64,000 nucleotides of DNA from NCBI GenBank assembly GCA_023846275.1, contig JAIUJO010000292.1, forward strand, positions 531,260 to 595,259. Reading direction: 5' to 3'. The notes under the pieces are model-generated. The model did no database searches and was not told the origin of the DNA. It saw only the letters and a program-made list of their open reading frames with translations. Shown one piece after another: positions 1-13,640 of the stretch. Position 1 is the stretch's first letter; each line of letters opens with the position of its first letter. The position numbers and the translations under genes were made by a program. Origin of the DNA: Vanilla planifolia. Taxonomy: Eukaryota > Streptophyta > Magnoliopsida > Asparagales > Orchidaceae.

Positions 1-959
1 TAAAGAATAATAAATTTGATAGGTAGCTTCCTAATTCAAAAACTTAAATTAATGTTATAGAAACAATTTTATTTTAATAGTAACAAAATATGTACTCAAT
101 TTACTTTCACAAAAGTATTGATAATTGTATTAACCTCTCTTTTGAATTTTTGCTAGAATCAACTGCATGTTTGAAGGGAATATATTGGAATGGGTTTGAT
201 GTATTCCTTTCTATGCAAAAAAGTCATGATCTTATATATAATAAGAATAGTTATCAATTGTTAAAATTGGGGAACTCTATGGATATTTGTTTACCTGTTG
301 TGAAATGAGCCACATTAATTAGGTACGTTCTTTTTCCTAGAATATGATTAACTTGACATAAGTTATGTGAACCCAAAGTAGTTTAAGGAAATTGATTTCT
401 TAAGCCAAAGATATATGATAAAATCTAGACCCTTCTACTAAGACTTTAGTTCACTCTTTTTGGCCCCAAATGCTCAGTAATTTTCGTAAGAACAAATTAA
501 AGTCAACCTTAACAATTGTGTGAAAGCATTTCATACATTTGATTATCAAGCCAGTAGTTGGACGACTTACCTTGTAGTCATTATATGAATATATCAACAT
601 CTCTCCTCATCAATCTTAATTAAAGCTTTCCAAACTTTTAGAATTTGTTATAAAATTAAAACCACTAAATGAATACAGTTACAAGCTATTTAAACCTACT
701 AGTTTGTTACTAGATTTCCTTCCGTAAGTATGTGTTAGAATTCAACAACTTTGCAAAGAAATGGATTCATTTTATTTAGTAGGGTTAAGATGTAGTAAGG
801 GATTCCAATGCTTTTATGCATCATTACAAGGATTGATTAATTTTTTGGTTTTATAATGGAATTTTTGTAACGCCAAATTATCACATAAGTTTAAACAACA
901 TAGTATTTGAATGGCTTCATCTGAAATATTTTTTTAGATATTAATAAAAATTGAGAGTG

Positions 960-3900
960 CTTTAATAACCATAACAAGTGGTCTCTAATCACATAAACAC
1001 AACCGATAGGGCCATGGTAACTTCTACTCAATCCATTAGATATTTATTTGACTAAATCCTCTATTAAGGAAGTCCATTGAACAACTTTTTTTATTATTGA
1101 ATTGATCTCAAAAAATCAAGCTAGTAGTGCATATTTTCGATTTAAGGATTTATTGAATTTCTTTACATAATTAGACAACATTTGAATATTGCATAAGTAC
1201 TACATTGAACTCTATTAGGGAAATTATAGGGAATATTTGCTCATTGAATTATTTTAAATATCTATCTTCTAGATATTGGAAAATATGAGAGATTGTAGAA
1301 TATTAAATCCATCAAAAGCTATTGAGTTTATCTGACTGCACTTTCACCATTATAGAAGCATTTCTTGAATCATGGTGTTGGGTTTTTTTGATGCCAAGAT
1401 TCATTACAAAGGTTTTTCATAAGATTCATTTGAGAGTCCTTATATGCACAAAAGGCATTCATCTATAAATTGAAGCTCAAATTTCCCAAGTTGTTATAAA
1501 AGGATAATTAGTTATTTAGGAGGTTCCACTTTAGTAGAGTTTTGGAAGGTTGAGAATTAGTTTACATTATTTTTTGTGACTTATGAATAAGGTAATTAAT
1601 TACCACTAAGCTGATGCTATCCTGAATTGATAGTGAATTTTCCATCCTTCGTGAGGTCCAATAATTGTTGCCATCCACATCTATTTTGTTCCAAGAATTG
1701 TAAAATACAAAATAGTGAGAATAATTCTCTTTATTTCATTCCAAGACATCGAGCATGCTCGACAACATTTTCTATTAAGGAAATTGGATATCATGTATCT
1801 AAAAAGGATAATGTTCAAGTTGTAGACCTTCTAAAAAAGTTTTGCATCATATGCATCACTAAAATTCTTTTATTTCTTAACCAATAATCCATACTTTTCA
1901 TTGGGAAAGCTAATCATGTTCTAGCTAACCAAAGGATGCTTGCTCACCAACTCACAATCACGTTAAAGGAAACCATTTACCACACTTTCTACAAAATTAA
2001 TAAAATTATTAAAAAGATAAGATATCATTAGATTGTAAAGTTTTATTGAATATAGCACATGACAAACATGTGTTGCCTCTTATTGGTAGTAATTTATTTT
2101 TGCATGTTTTTAATAATCTTGTGTTTAAAGTGGACCACATAATTCTTACCTTCAAATAATGTGCTTTTGAGTTAAGGGATTGGAAGATAGTTTCTATTTT
2201 CAGGCATGAGCTCATTGTCAATGTTCTCCTGCTTGTGTTTCTTGAGTGATTATCACCACTTAAGAAAATTATAAGGCATTGTATAAAGAACAAATGAGAC
2301 TATGGTTGACAACCACTCGGAGTGGCATAGTACTTCACTTTACCTAATATATGCAGATTATTTAAACCTCTTCTTAGTGATTTATCTACAATGTGGAGAA
2401 GAAATAGGGATAGGGGGTTACAATGCTTTACCTAATATGAGAGTTAGATGGACATTTTCCTTTAGCACTAAAGATGACTAAAAATCAACTTATATTATAG
2501 ATACCCATAATAACATTAATAAATTAACTATTAAAGTTAAACTTGTGTAGTACTTATTTGTTTCATGATATACTATTGAACAAATTCTTGAAGTCTAGCT
2601 CGATAATAGAGCTATTAGCTTTGATCTTCTCATTTGAATCGTTAAGTTGCCCCTATGAAAGTATGATTTCTTATGTAAGTAAAATATTTTTAGTGATTTC
2701 TTATTCCTTAGCTAAAGATGATTGGTCCATTAGGATAATGGTTGGTAGGAAACACCATAAGCTAACTACCAACAAATTAGTATATTTTTTTTAAAAACTA
2801 TACATCAAAATTTTCATAAAGTCTTCAAAAGAAGTGTAGAAATTAGTGCTTAAAAGGAAAATTAAATTAGTACTACTACAATATTTAGCTGATGGTTACC
2901 AATAAGAAAATCATTGATAGCATCACAAATTTCATCTTGAAATATGGATCGACAATGCTGGTAAATAAACTAATAAACCCAACCAAACTATAAGAACATG
3001 AAGATCTATCAAAAAAATAATTTGTTGTATTTTCTCCATATTAACTAGTTGAATTAGTACTATATTACATTTTAGTGAGTATAAGCATATTAAAGCAAAG
3101 CACCTCCCATTTTTCTCAGTAGGGAACAGTGAGATATCAAGCAATCTAAGATATATTTGGCATTTAAATCCTTCTATAAGTTCTGACTCCCACTTGGATT
3201 TTTAACTATTTATATATTACCCATTATTTACTTGTTATTGAACATTGTGTATAAGACATTTGTGTTTTTTTCACCATTTTTAAGCTACATAGAACCTATC
3301 TTTTAGCTGTTATACATGTAATGTAGTCCCATCTAGTACATGACATAGAGGTTAAACTTGGAGATGTACTACTTCTATTCGAACATTGAGCCCAACGAGG
3401 ATTCGCCACTATACTTCTCATTAGTCTTCGTTATCTTTGCCGTTGTATGGTTGAACTATAATTGACCTTTATTTTTTTATATTTCTATTTATTTTTACCA
3501 GTTCATCAATTTATTTACATCTATACTTTAGTTTAGGTTTTTTAAAAAATAATTGAAAATGTTTTGAAGATTTTCATCATTATATTTAGTATAAACCATC
3601 CTTTCAACAATCTCACAAATATTTTAGTACACAATTTTCTTAAACATTAATTTCAAAATGGCTTAAAATTTAGTTTTGGGTGTTTTTTGCTATCATCCAC
3701 CACTAACAGCCATCATTACCACCACCAATAGCACTCAGTCATCAACTCGTGCTAACTCTCTTAAATCTACATTGACCACAATGTGGACTCACAATTTCAT
3801 TGACTCTCTACCTATGCTACTCTTCAAAATTGTAACCCAAAGTGATGCATCAATCCACCAATGTTGCACCATGCAATACCCTATTGCCTCACCTTTTGCA

Positions 3901-4170
3901 CCTATAATTGGCCTCCACCATCAATCTTAAATCAACCCAAATATCTCTTCTATTAATAAAAGAGTTGTTAGCATACACAAAAAGGTAACACAGCATTTAA
4001 GTATCACCATTTGAAGAAAGTATTCTTAATTTTCAATTTTTAACAGTCTAAGTACTACAACAAAAACACATTTACTTAATTTTCATTAATCTAATCATAT
4101 TATTAAGGCAATAACCTATTATAGAACTAACAACACCTTTTATGCTGAATAGTAGGGCATTATTAATTAC
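960..4170 (-). pseudogene. LINE ORF2 relic (endonuclease-RT-RNase H), copy 1
   Basis: Reading the minus strand, an endonuclease start resembling the L1 motif WNIRGL appears near 4,150-4,080 as SIKGVVSSI. The polymerase motif PLSPxLF is seen near 2,440-2,400 as NPLSLFLLHIVDKSLRRG. An RNase H start of the form DGxSxGNPGPxGxxxVIRDH appears near 1,060-970 as HGPIGCVYVIRDH. The spacing of about 3.2 kb matches a plant L1 ORF2. No continuous frame remains; stops and indels occur every few tens of codons, so no active enzyme is encoded. The gene type is secure from the combination of three domains in order; exact edges are not. Confidence 0.72.
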
Positions 4171-4479
4171 AAGCTACAATGTCAACATTTTGAGATTCTA
4201 GAAAGTTTCTTTTGGTCATTTTTAAGAGAATCACTTTTTTTAACATTTCATTTAGTGTGTTTTCTAATTGGCTTTTCACTATTAGCCACTATGAAGCCAT
4301 TAGAGTCTATCTTATAAAACTTGAGAGTCTTAGCTTTTTCCTAGAGATCTTTAATTGAGCCTTTGAAAGTTTGAATGTCTACTTCTTGTTCAAGCTACAT
4401 GTCCTACTTTATAATTGCTAGTTGAAATTTATCATATTATCATTGAATATATGATTTATGATACAATTAGATTTTTTTT

Positions 4480-5330
4480 TATTATGTGTTGATGTTGTGT
4501 GATTTAGTGGTGTGTTGATATTGATTTCTATATCAATGGCTGCCAAAGTTTGAGGTTTCACATTTCTTATTACTTCAATAACTAGAATTGTCTAATCTTC
4601 TCCATTTCCAACATTGAAGGGATTAGAACTCTTTGCCTGCTTGCATTGGATCATTGAGAGTTCTTGTTTACAATTGCTTTGAAAGTATTTAAGAAATTTT
4701 CATTACATAATTTGTTTTCCATAATCCTTTGTTGCACCAAAGCATAGAACAGAACCCCATGGGACCTTGTTAAGTTTATTTTCATAGCATTACTTTTAAT
4801 GACTTGCTAACTATTAACACTATTGAGAATAGGGCCTACTTGTTAACCAAGTTGATTGGAAGGTGCTCCAATGAGATCCATACTAGATCTTAAAAATGTT
4901 TATTATTGAGGAAAAAAGTTGGAGCTACTTGAGGACCCTCATTTGGAAGAGTATAATTTTCAAAAATATTGTACATCAAACATCAAATGTTTTCCTATTC
5001 TAGTGAAAATCATAGGAGCACATGCTTACCTCTTTGCAATGTATTCAAAGATGCCAGTTGTTTTGAATCCATACACTTTGAAATTCTAATTGAAAACCAT
5101 ACCTACTAGAATGAGTTTCGAGGGAGCAACCTTTTTTGAGACAACATCATCATGAAATATGACCATTTGTTTGCACTTTAAAGAAGACATTAGCATTATC
5201 ATGATTGGCAAGGATAAAAAACTTTCCCATATTCACCATAAAAGAAGGGCCACAAGGGTAATGTAGACAAGAGATATACCAAGTAATGGGGAGGAGCATA
5301 CTAACTAAAGGATGTCCCTTGAATCATACT
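4480..5330 (-). pseudogene. LINE ORF1 relic (DUF4283 gag-like), copy 1
   Basis: ORF1 of plant L1 elements encodes an RNA-binding protein with a DUF4283 domain. This segment aligns by eye with the clearer copy at 30,980-31,960. Shared stretches include about 5,085-5,330 (the N-terminal ATPFKLTLIG-type region) and 4,500-4,600 (the C-terminal side). It lies just upstream of ORF2 on the minus strand, as expected. It is broken by many stops. The start codon cannot be chosen. The N-terminal part is repeated again at 8,645-8,850 through the duplication described under block B. Confidence 0.6.
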
Positions 5331-8300
5331 GGAAGCGTCGTCTTGCTCACAACAAATTTGAAAATGTTATCACCTCACTATCACTTATATTTTAGCTATT
5401 GAAGTTCTTTTGGAACTTGTCAATAAATTCACCATGTTATGATTTTAAAGATCAAGAAAGCCTTAAATAATGCAATTAATGATTAATTATAAATTATATT
5501 AAGTAGAAACGTTTCCTCAAAATTACCCTTTTTCTTTGTTTATTATTTAAGCTTGGCCACACGTCTTCCATGCTATTAACTATTCATTTCAAATATCAAC
5601 TTCTTTACTTAAGCTTCATTAAATTCCTTACTTTTAATTTAATCCTTATAGTTTATTTGAGTTTTAACATTCTTCTTAAGCAAATGAGCTCCTTGCATCA
5701 TGTTAAGAGTTGTTCAACAAGATAATGAGCGAATTATTTGAAAAAACACTATTTATTTCATCCAAAAAACTTAATGAAAATGTTTAAAAAATTTGAAATA
5801 TGCTTAAAAAAATATCTAAAAGTAATTTTGTAAAAGTTTTAAATTTCGTTTACAATATGTTAACTTCTATTTAATAATAAGTTTTTAAGGAAATATTGAA
5901 ATAAAAAGGTCAAAAAAACATTTAAATTTATTTTTTTAAGTGGTTCAACCTAAATTCAAACTTACATCCTCATCAAAGAAGATAAGACAAAAAAAATAAT
6001 CTATATAGGCTTTTTGCCAAAAACTAGATATGCTAAACTCTTAGAACAATTAAATAGAATGACAAAATAGGCTAGAAATGGCTTATAGTGAAGTAAGATT
6101 TATAGGAAGAGGAAAAAAAGTGGCAAATAAAATGTGTACAAAGTAATTCCTGCACTTGGCGAAAGCTCCACAAGGCACAAGTATTATTTTAATTAAAGAG
6201 AAAAAGGGAAAAGGAGAGCTTTGTTGTTTTTAAGAAGGAATATAGAAATGGTGAAGAATGACACAATGTATAGATGCAACAATAAACATTACCTATTAAT
6301 GTCTTTAATATCATTATAAAAAAAATTTTATTTAATTTTTTATAAATATTTTATGAATTAATTTTTATTAATAATAACCCAACTTTTAAAAATTTGCTAA
6401 TGACAAAGATTATTTACCAAACTAATTATTTGATGTTTTAAATCGAAAGATCTTTTTTAATTAAGAGATAATATTATTTAAATAAATTTATAAGAACAAG
6501 TAAATATTGGTTAAAATAATCATTGCACAAAAGCGAGATGATTAAAAGAATCTTGGAACATTTGATTATGAAAATTGTACAAATGATGATTTAAGAATTA
6601 GTTAGAGTAGTATAGAAATTTTGATTTCATTCATTCTACTAAATTTGATTTATGATCTATTGATTAGATTTAATTTTACTTATTGATTAAATGCAGACCA
6701 TGTGATGGTTTAATGAAGTAATCAGATTGTTATTATAATTATTGCTTAAAAAGGTGATTGTGGTAATGATCATTTGATTATAAAATTGCATGATTAGATA
6801 AGTCCCATCACTACTATAATTTAGAAGTTAGCTATGAGGAAAAAGCTTTAAATTTTAGTGTCACATGGTGTATTTTATCTTAATGTTTCTCCAAATAAGA
6901 GATTTTTTTTGCTCTAGAAGTAGTTTGATTTTTGGGTTAATGCCACAAAGTTTTTTTTTTGAAGTCATTGCACTTCTAAAAACATGAATACTTGATTTAT
7001 GAATGCAAACAGTAGTGCCTTGAATTAAGATACTTTGATCTTTCTTTGGGTGGGATGCCTTGTTCGAATTACTACAGCGAAAAGGGTTCAAAATTAATTC
7101 TCTGTGCTTAAAAATTGCTCCATAGGTTTAGGTTAATTAATTCAAGTAGAATTAGTTTTTTAAAATTTTATTAATTATTTTGGAAAAAAAATAACAAAAG
7201 TAAATAAAAATGATTCTTAAAATGATCTTGACATTATTATCAAAGATATTGAAAAGATATCTTTAAGGTTGATTAATTTAGATTTCAATTTAATTTTTAT
7301 AAATTACATAGATGTCCAAAATGAGACTAACATTCTAAAAAAAATTTAAATACATATAATTTAATTAAAAATGTATATACTAGTGGCCCGCCACTCTAAC
7401 CAACATGAGTTTCATTGATTTGATATTAACTGCACTTTATCTTTAACATCTTCCATGAACAAACACATTAGCTATCTAAATTTTAAAACAATACCAAAAA
7501 AAATTTATTAGAAATATTTTGGTTTGTTATCACCTAATAACTCAACATGTTTATGGCTCAACATCACAAAATCATGCTTGTAAAAGTTCTTAACATCTCT
7601 TTAAATGTCCACTTCATCACTTATTTATACAAAATTATCTAAGCTTTATGATTATGTTAAAACTTCACATAATTAGGTTATAACAAACAAAATCTCTTTG
7701 ATCCTCCATGGGGTCATTGGGATAACAACAATTACCATTTTGTAATACAACAAAAGTAAACCATTAAAAGTAAAATGAACTTTAATTTTAAATATTCAAT
7801 CTATCATATAACTATTTTTTCTTTTTATAATTGATTCAATTGTAGAAACACACATACACACACATATATAACTACTTTTTCTTAATATAATTTATTATAT
7901 ATATATATATATCATTATTTTCTTAGCCTATCTCTCAAATGATATTACACTATTAAACCTAATTTTTTTAAAAAACTATAAGTGTAAAAGAATTCTAAAG
8001 AATCATATAATCATATTGTACTTGTAGGCTTTAAGAAAAATACTATCATGCCAAGAATCCAACTATTTTTCCCAACCACATGACCAAAACAGAATAAGTT
8101 ATCTAAAAAATCAACAAAACCACTAGAGTCTAATCCAATCAAGAGAAATTCCATGAATACCTACAAAAGTCTCATAAGAAAAATTAACTGGTATGTACCA
8201 AGACTTTCAAGACAATTTGATAAACTGTTATGTCACATAAAATAATAAGTATCAAATATATTATATTAAATGGAATAAATAAAATAAATTAACTAGCTAA

Positions 8301-8640
8301 TTTACTAACTATAATATTCTCTAACTGCACTCTTGCCTAAAGTTTAACGACTTGATCTTATTATGAAGGGGAGAGTTAGGTGGCTCAATAGGGAATCTTT
8401 GAGCCATTCTATAGAACAATTATTCATTAATAAGAAATATGAATGTAATAACGAACTAAGTCTTATGAATAATGACACCAATTTCTAACTAACAAAATTA
8501 TTTCATCATCTACTAAATAATTTAATATATATTTCTTTATAGTCTAATTAACCAGATACTTAACATCCACTACATGATATAATATAATTTACATAAGAAT
8601 CATTTAGTCTCTTCCACTTCTTTAAAATAATGTAATCCAA
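5085..8640 (-). repeat. Block B1, first unit of a tandem duplication
   Basis: A ~3.5 kb block that begins inside LINE ORF1 and runs into its 5' flank. It aligns by eye with 8,645-11,575 along most of its length: compare 5,860-6,050 with 8,980-9,170, 6,880-6,960 with 10,010-10,080, 7,560-7,620 with 10,570-10,620, and 8,340-8,620 with 11,310-11,560. A shortened third copy lies at 31,760-32,915. No coding capacity is recognisable. A short CA/TA microsatellite sits at 7,850-7,912. It could be the 5' UTR/promoter region of the LINE or an unrelated repeat regularly joined to it. Confidence 0.7.
7850..7912. repeat. CA/TA microsatellite
   Basis: A short CA run followed by TA-rich sequence and about ten TA units at 7,893-7,912, within block B1. 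A similar TA run sits at the corresponding place in B3 (about 32,126-32,152). Confidence 0.85.
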
Positions 8641-8644
8641 TTGA

Positions 8645-11575
8645 AAAATGTTACCTATTAAAGTGAGTTTGAAGGGAGTAGCCTTTTTGGAGACATCATC
8701 CTCATCAAACCTGGCCTTTTCTTCACACTTTCAAAAAGACATTAGCATTATCATGATTGTCAAGGATAAAAAAAATTCCCAAATTCACTATAATAAAGGG
8801 CCAAAATGCTAATGTGCATGAGATATACCCAATAAGGGATAGAAGTGTCAACTTGCTCAAAGAAACCTTGAAAAATTCTATCACCTTGTAGTTGGTTTGA
8901 AGTTTGTTTGTAATGCCCTTTTGAAACTTGTGTCTAGAAAAAAAAAATTTTGAAAATTTTTAATTTTTATTTAAAATATATTAATCTCTTTTTAATAATA
9001 AATTTTTAAGGAAATTGTGAAATAGGAAGGTCAACAAAAAGTTTAAAGTACATTTAAGAATTTTTTAGATGATTCAACCTAAAATCAAACCTATGTTTAC
9101 TCTTAAAAAAACAAGGCTTAAAGAATTTATATAAGCCTTTTACTAAAAAAATGGGTATGCTAAACTATTAGAAATATTAAATAGAAAAAACTAACTACAA
9201 TGGCTTTATAATGAAGTAAGATTTACAGAAAGAGGAAAAGAAACTGGCGATTAAAATCTGTACAAAGTAATTCCTACACTAGAGAAATGCTCAACAAAGC
9301 ACAAGTATTTTAATTTATTAAAATATAAAAAGTGGAAATGAGAGCTTTGCAGCTTTTAAGAAAGAATATCGGTTTGGTCAAGGACACAACGTATAATGGT
9401 AATGATATGCACTAGCTACTAAAGGTTCAATGTCATTACTTCAAATGTGCTTTTAAGAATTTTTTAAAAATTTCATCAATTTTTTTTATCAATAATTAAA
9501 AAATTTATAAACTGTTTTTAATGGCTAAAATATTTACCAAGCCAACAATTAGATGTTTTTAATTGACAGATATTTTTTTAATTAAAAACATAATATCATT
9601 TAAATAAAATTTACAACAACTAATAAATAATAGTTAAAATAGTCGTTGCATAGGAGCTACATGATTAAAAGAATCTTAGAATGCTTGATTATGAAAATTA
9701 CACAAATGATTAGGTACAACTAAACTAGAGTAGTTTAGATATTTTGATTTGATATGAACTATAAAATCTAAATTATTTTCTAATGATCAAATTTAATTTT
9801 ACTAATTAATTAATTGCATACCATGCAATCATTTAATGGAGCAATTAGACAATTAGTAGAATTATCGCTTAAAAAAGATGATGGTGGCAATGATCGTTTG
9901 ATTGTAAAATTGCATGATTAGACAACTAACATCACTATCGTAATTTACAATTTAGCTATAAGGAAAAAGCTTTAAATTTATCTCTTATATAATGTATTTG
10001 CTATTATTTTTTCTCCGTATATGACATTATTTGCTTTAGAAGTTGTTTTATTTCAGGGTTAGTGCCACCATTTTTGTTTCAGAAATACTCATAACATCTC
10101 CAATAACATGATTAATTGATCTATGAATGTGGGGAGTGGTGCCTTGATTGAAGATAATTCTAGCAATGTTTAAGAGTGATGCCTCGATTCAGGTATTGTA
10201 GCAAACTGGTTCGATATTAATACTATATGCCTAAAAATAGTTGCATAGGTTTAAGTTAGTTATTTGAGTGGAATTAGTTTTTCTTATTTTTAAAATTTAT
10301 TAAGTTATCATGGAAAAAAAAATAAAAGCTAAAAAAAGGATTCTTAGATGATCATGGTATTATTTCAAAGATATTAAAAAGTAAAATATTTATTTTATAT
10401 GTTGATTAATTTAAATTTCAATTTAATTTCTATTTCTTGCATAGATTTGTTAAATAAAGCTTATATTCTAAAAAACTTAAAAATACTTAAAATTTAACTC
10501 AAAATATATTTCTTTGAGGTCTACCACTCCTGGAATTTGATATTTACTACTCTTCGTCTTTAAAGGCCAACAACACAAAATCATACTTTTAGATGTTCTT
10601 GAAAGGTCCTCTTCTTCACTTATCTAAGAAAAATATATGCAAGCTTTAAGATATATTTTAAAATCTCACATAATTGGTCTATTATCATCAAAATCTCTTT
10701 GATCCTCCACTTGAACATTGAGAAAACTACATTAACAATTATATAATATAGCAAAAGTAAACCTTAAACTTACAATGTATATGTTCAATCAATGATATAA
10801 CTTCTTTTTTTAATAGGAAAGATTCAATTGTACATATGTAATACAAAGACACGCACACATATATGATTTTTTCGTACCCTAACATTCAAATGAGATTACA
10901 CTATCAAACTTAAGTTTTAAAAAAAAACCATGAGTGTAACCAAATTCTTAAAAAATCATATTATCATATTGTACTTGCAAGTTTCAAGAAAAATTTTATC
11001 ATGCTAGGAATTTAACAATTTTTCACATTCACGTGACCAAAACATGAATATAATATCTACAAAATAAATAAAACCACTTAATTCTATTCCAATCTAAGGA
11101 AGTATTATGAAGAACTACAAAAGTCTGATAGAAAAAATAACTAGTAAGCACCAAGTCTAATAAGAAAATCTGATGCAGTCCTATATCCAATAAAATATAA
11201 TTAAAGAGAAATAAATAACAAATATATTATTATCGATGATGAAATAAATAACATGAATTATCTAACCAACTCACTTGCTCTAACAATCTTTAACTCAATT
11301 CCTACTCAAATTTTAACAACTTGATCTTGCTATAAATAGGAGAGCAAGGTGGCTTAACAAGAAATACGAAATATGAAGGTAATAATGGAATAAATATTAT
11401 AAATGAACAACATCAATTTCTATCTAACCAAAATTATATAATCATCTACTAACTATTTAAATATATTTTTCCTTAGACTATGACTAACAAGATACTTAGC
11501 ATTCGCTTCATGATATAATATAATTTCCTATGCATAAGGATTATGTCAGGCCCTATCACTTTTTTAAATAATGTA
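8645..11575 (-). repeat. Block B2, second unit of the tandem duplication
   Basis: Head-to-tail copy of 5,085-8,640, somewhat shorter through internal deletions. Its first ~200 bases repeat the N-terminal region of LINE ORF1 (compare 8,655-8,770 with 31,770-31,870), so the breakpoint lies within ORF1. Its right end passes directly into block A at about 11,575, while the right end of B1 abuts the left end of B2. This shows duplication inside a pre-existing B-A arrangement rather than two separate insertions. No intact gene is present. Confidence 0.7.
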
Positions 11576-13640
11576 ATTTCGCATTTGACATGGTAATGAT
11601 AATCGCATGGCAATCCATGTGGGATTCTAAGAGTTTTCAAGAACCACAAGTGGGCCCTAATAGAAGGAAGCACAACATTGAATTTCTTATAAGACTAAAT
11701 CTGTAATTGTTTTCTTCTGAGACTATTCACATAATGGTTCCTACAAATTCTAGTGGTTCTTATCATGAAATGTGGTACTCCAACTATAGGCTTGACTATT
11801 CAAATTTAATACCAAGCCAAGGGAGTGACGTAGCTAACATGTCTATGTCCTCAATGAGTGTCGATAATTTAGAGTTCATTATATCTAAATGCCTTAAGGT
11901 TCCCACTAAATTATAATTCCACTATCTAGAATTTGTTAGCCCATTTTTCTTATATTTAACCTTGCCCACATTTTGTTTTGGACCTTTCCTATCTAAGATA
12001 ACCACAGAGTTCATAATGGCTTCGCTTTTAACCTTAGATTCTTTATTTAACTTATTACTAGTGTAACGAAGCCTCGATTCACCCAAGTATCATGAGAGAC
12101 CCTTATGATCCCAAGGCAATCATTTGTCATCATAACATTCATAAGGCCTCTCCTAAGCCTCCACATATTCCTTAGATCACAATTAAGAGTGTCATCATGT
12201 GACTTAAGAGCATAATTAGAATTACTTGTGGTCTTACCCAAATAACCTATTCAATTCAAGGTTTAGCTAACATCTTTACCATATTGCTTACATGGCAAAA
12301 CCTAGCACATCCTTATGTCATATTCCAACCTCTTCCACCTTCTTGCAAGGTCTTGGGAGATAGCCTAGCTAACCAAAACTTAATTTTCATTGTTCATAAA
12401 GGTTCACAAATGGTATTTCATGAGCTTACAAAAAATATCTTTTATTATAGCTTCCTTTTCTGTTAGGCTTTTTGTATGCCTTAGAGCATGGTTCCAAACA
12501 AATGCTTATTTTACATATTCATGCACAAGAATCTTAAATTCATAATTTTACTACAATAAGGTCTATGAATTATCTCTAAAACCTTCACCACAATGTCTAA
12601 CTTTAACCTTAGTAGTTTTAGTCGTAACCAAACTCTTTGGTTTCTAATCATATGCCCACTTAACTTAGCCTTCTTCTAAGGCCTTAAACCGAGCCCTTCA
12701 ACACTTTCTAAGCACAAACCAAGAACCGCACTTATCATAAAATCCATTTAGGTTCTCTTGAGGGTTGAACCAATGCCTCCCATAACTTAACCAAGCCCAT
12801 GGTTCTATTGTTCACAAGTAGACCCTAGACAAAAGAATGGTTGGCCATAACATTGTTTAGAGTTTTTTTATTTATTTTCAAATGCAATTTGCTTATTACA
12901 TAATCTATGGCATAACCTATATCACGTTACATTTTGTATATTTTTTATCCATGATTTTAGCAATAAAATACCGATTTACACCATGTCATGCTATGTAAAA
13001 AACTTATGAGTAACATAATCATAGTGCCTCACATCAAGAATAAATTTCAAACTATAAGTTTATATAAAAATATATAATAAAATCTCAATTTTTTAACTTC
13101 TTTATTAGTAATGGAATGACACTCTTTGTCTATTCATGCAATAATCGAGAAATAAATATTACATTCAATCTATATTGCCAAATATCAATTATACTTAGAA
13201 AGAAAAAGAATTACACTAAGGATCCTAACTCTTAACAATATATAATAAGAAAAATGGTTATTATGTCAAGGGTATGAGGGTAACATTAAAAAAAGATTTT
13301 GTTCCCCATGATTTTCCAATTTTTTAACAATTATCATGATAATCTATGCTTAATACATAAATAATTAGATAACCAAACATAAATAACCAAATAAGCATAC
13401 CGTTTAGCATAATTTACACTTATTTCACATGGTTTAGTCTATGTTTGAGAAGTTTTTTTCATCAAAAAATTGCTATTCAAAAATTATATTCCACATCTAT
13501 TCATAACCAATCCCAAACATGATGTATGTGATCATGTAATCTGCTTGTCATTCATAGGAAAAAAATGTAATACACATTTTTTATCACTCAACTAGAAACA
13601 CTACATATGAAAGTGTGAAAAAATTGTTAATCAAAAAAAG
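11575..13640. repeat. Block A1, dispersed repeat (right part missing)
   Basis: Aligns by eye with 49,690-51,750 at roughly three quarters identity and more weakly with 32,920-34,750. Examples: 11,590-11,660 with 49,710-49,770, 11,700-12,030 with 49,815-50,130, and 12,760-12,850 with 50,875-50,960. It stops aligning near 13,640, so about 1.5 kb of the block present in A3 and A4 is missing. No known protein is recognised. On the minus strand a short peptide containing SHDDTLN is partly shared by copies A1 and A4, which may hint at a former coding region, but this could simply reflect nucleotide similarity. Confidence 0.7.

Larger units (their letters stand above)
1..5330 (-). mobile_element. 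LINE (L1-type) copy 1, decayed
   Basis: A non-LTR retrotransposon read on the minus strand, so its 3' side lies to the left. The order from right to left is ORF1 (DUF4283-like), endonuclease, reverse transcriptase and RNase H, which is the order of plant L1 elements. Family motifs survive only as short peptides in changing frames. From about 1,325 rightward it aligns by eye with the copy at 16,900-20,640, for example in the shared phrase around 1,437-1,460 and 17,038-17,062. The left end is not resolved and may lie outside the window. I could not identify target-site duplications or a poly(A) tail. Confidence 0.75.

Noticed and set aside
3676..3930. 84-codon plus-strand frame with varied residues
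   Set aside because: It lies antisense in the endonuclease region of LINE copy 1 and has no recognisable motif or conserved counterpart on the plus strand in the other copies.
11473..12466. Short frames in block A1 as small genes
   Set aside because: The matching parts of A3 and A4 do not keep the frames open, so they are chance frames in a repeat.
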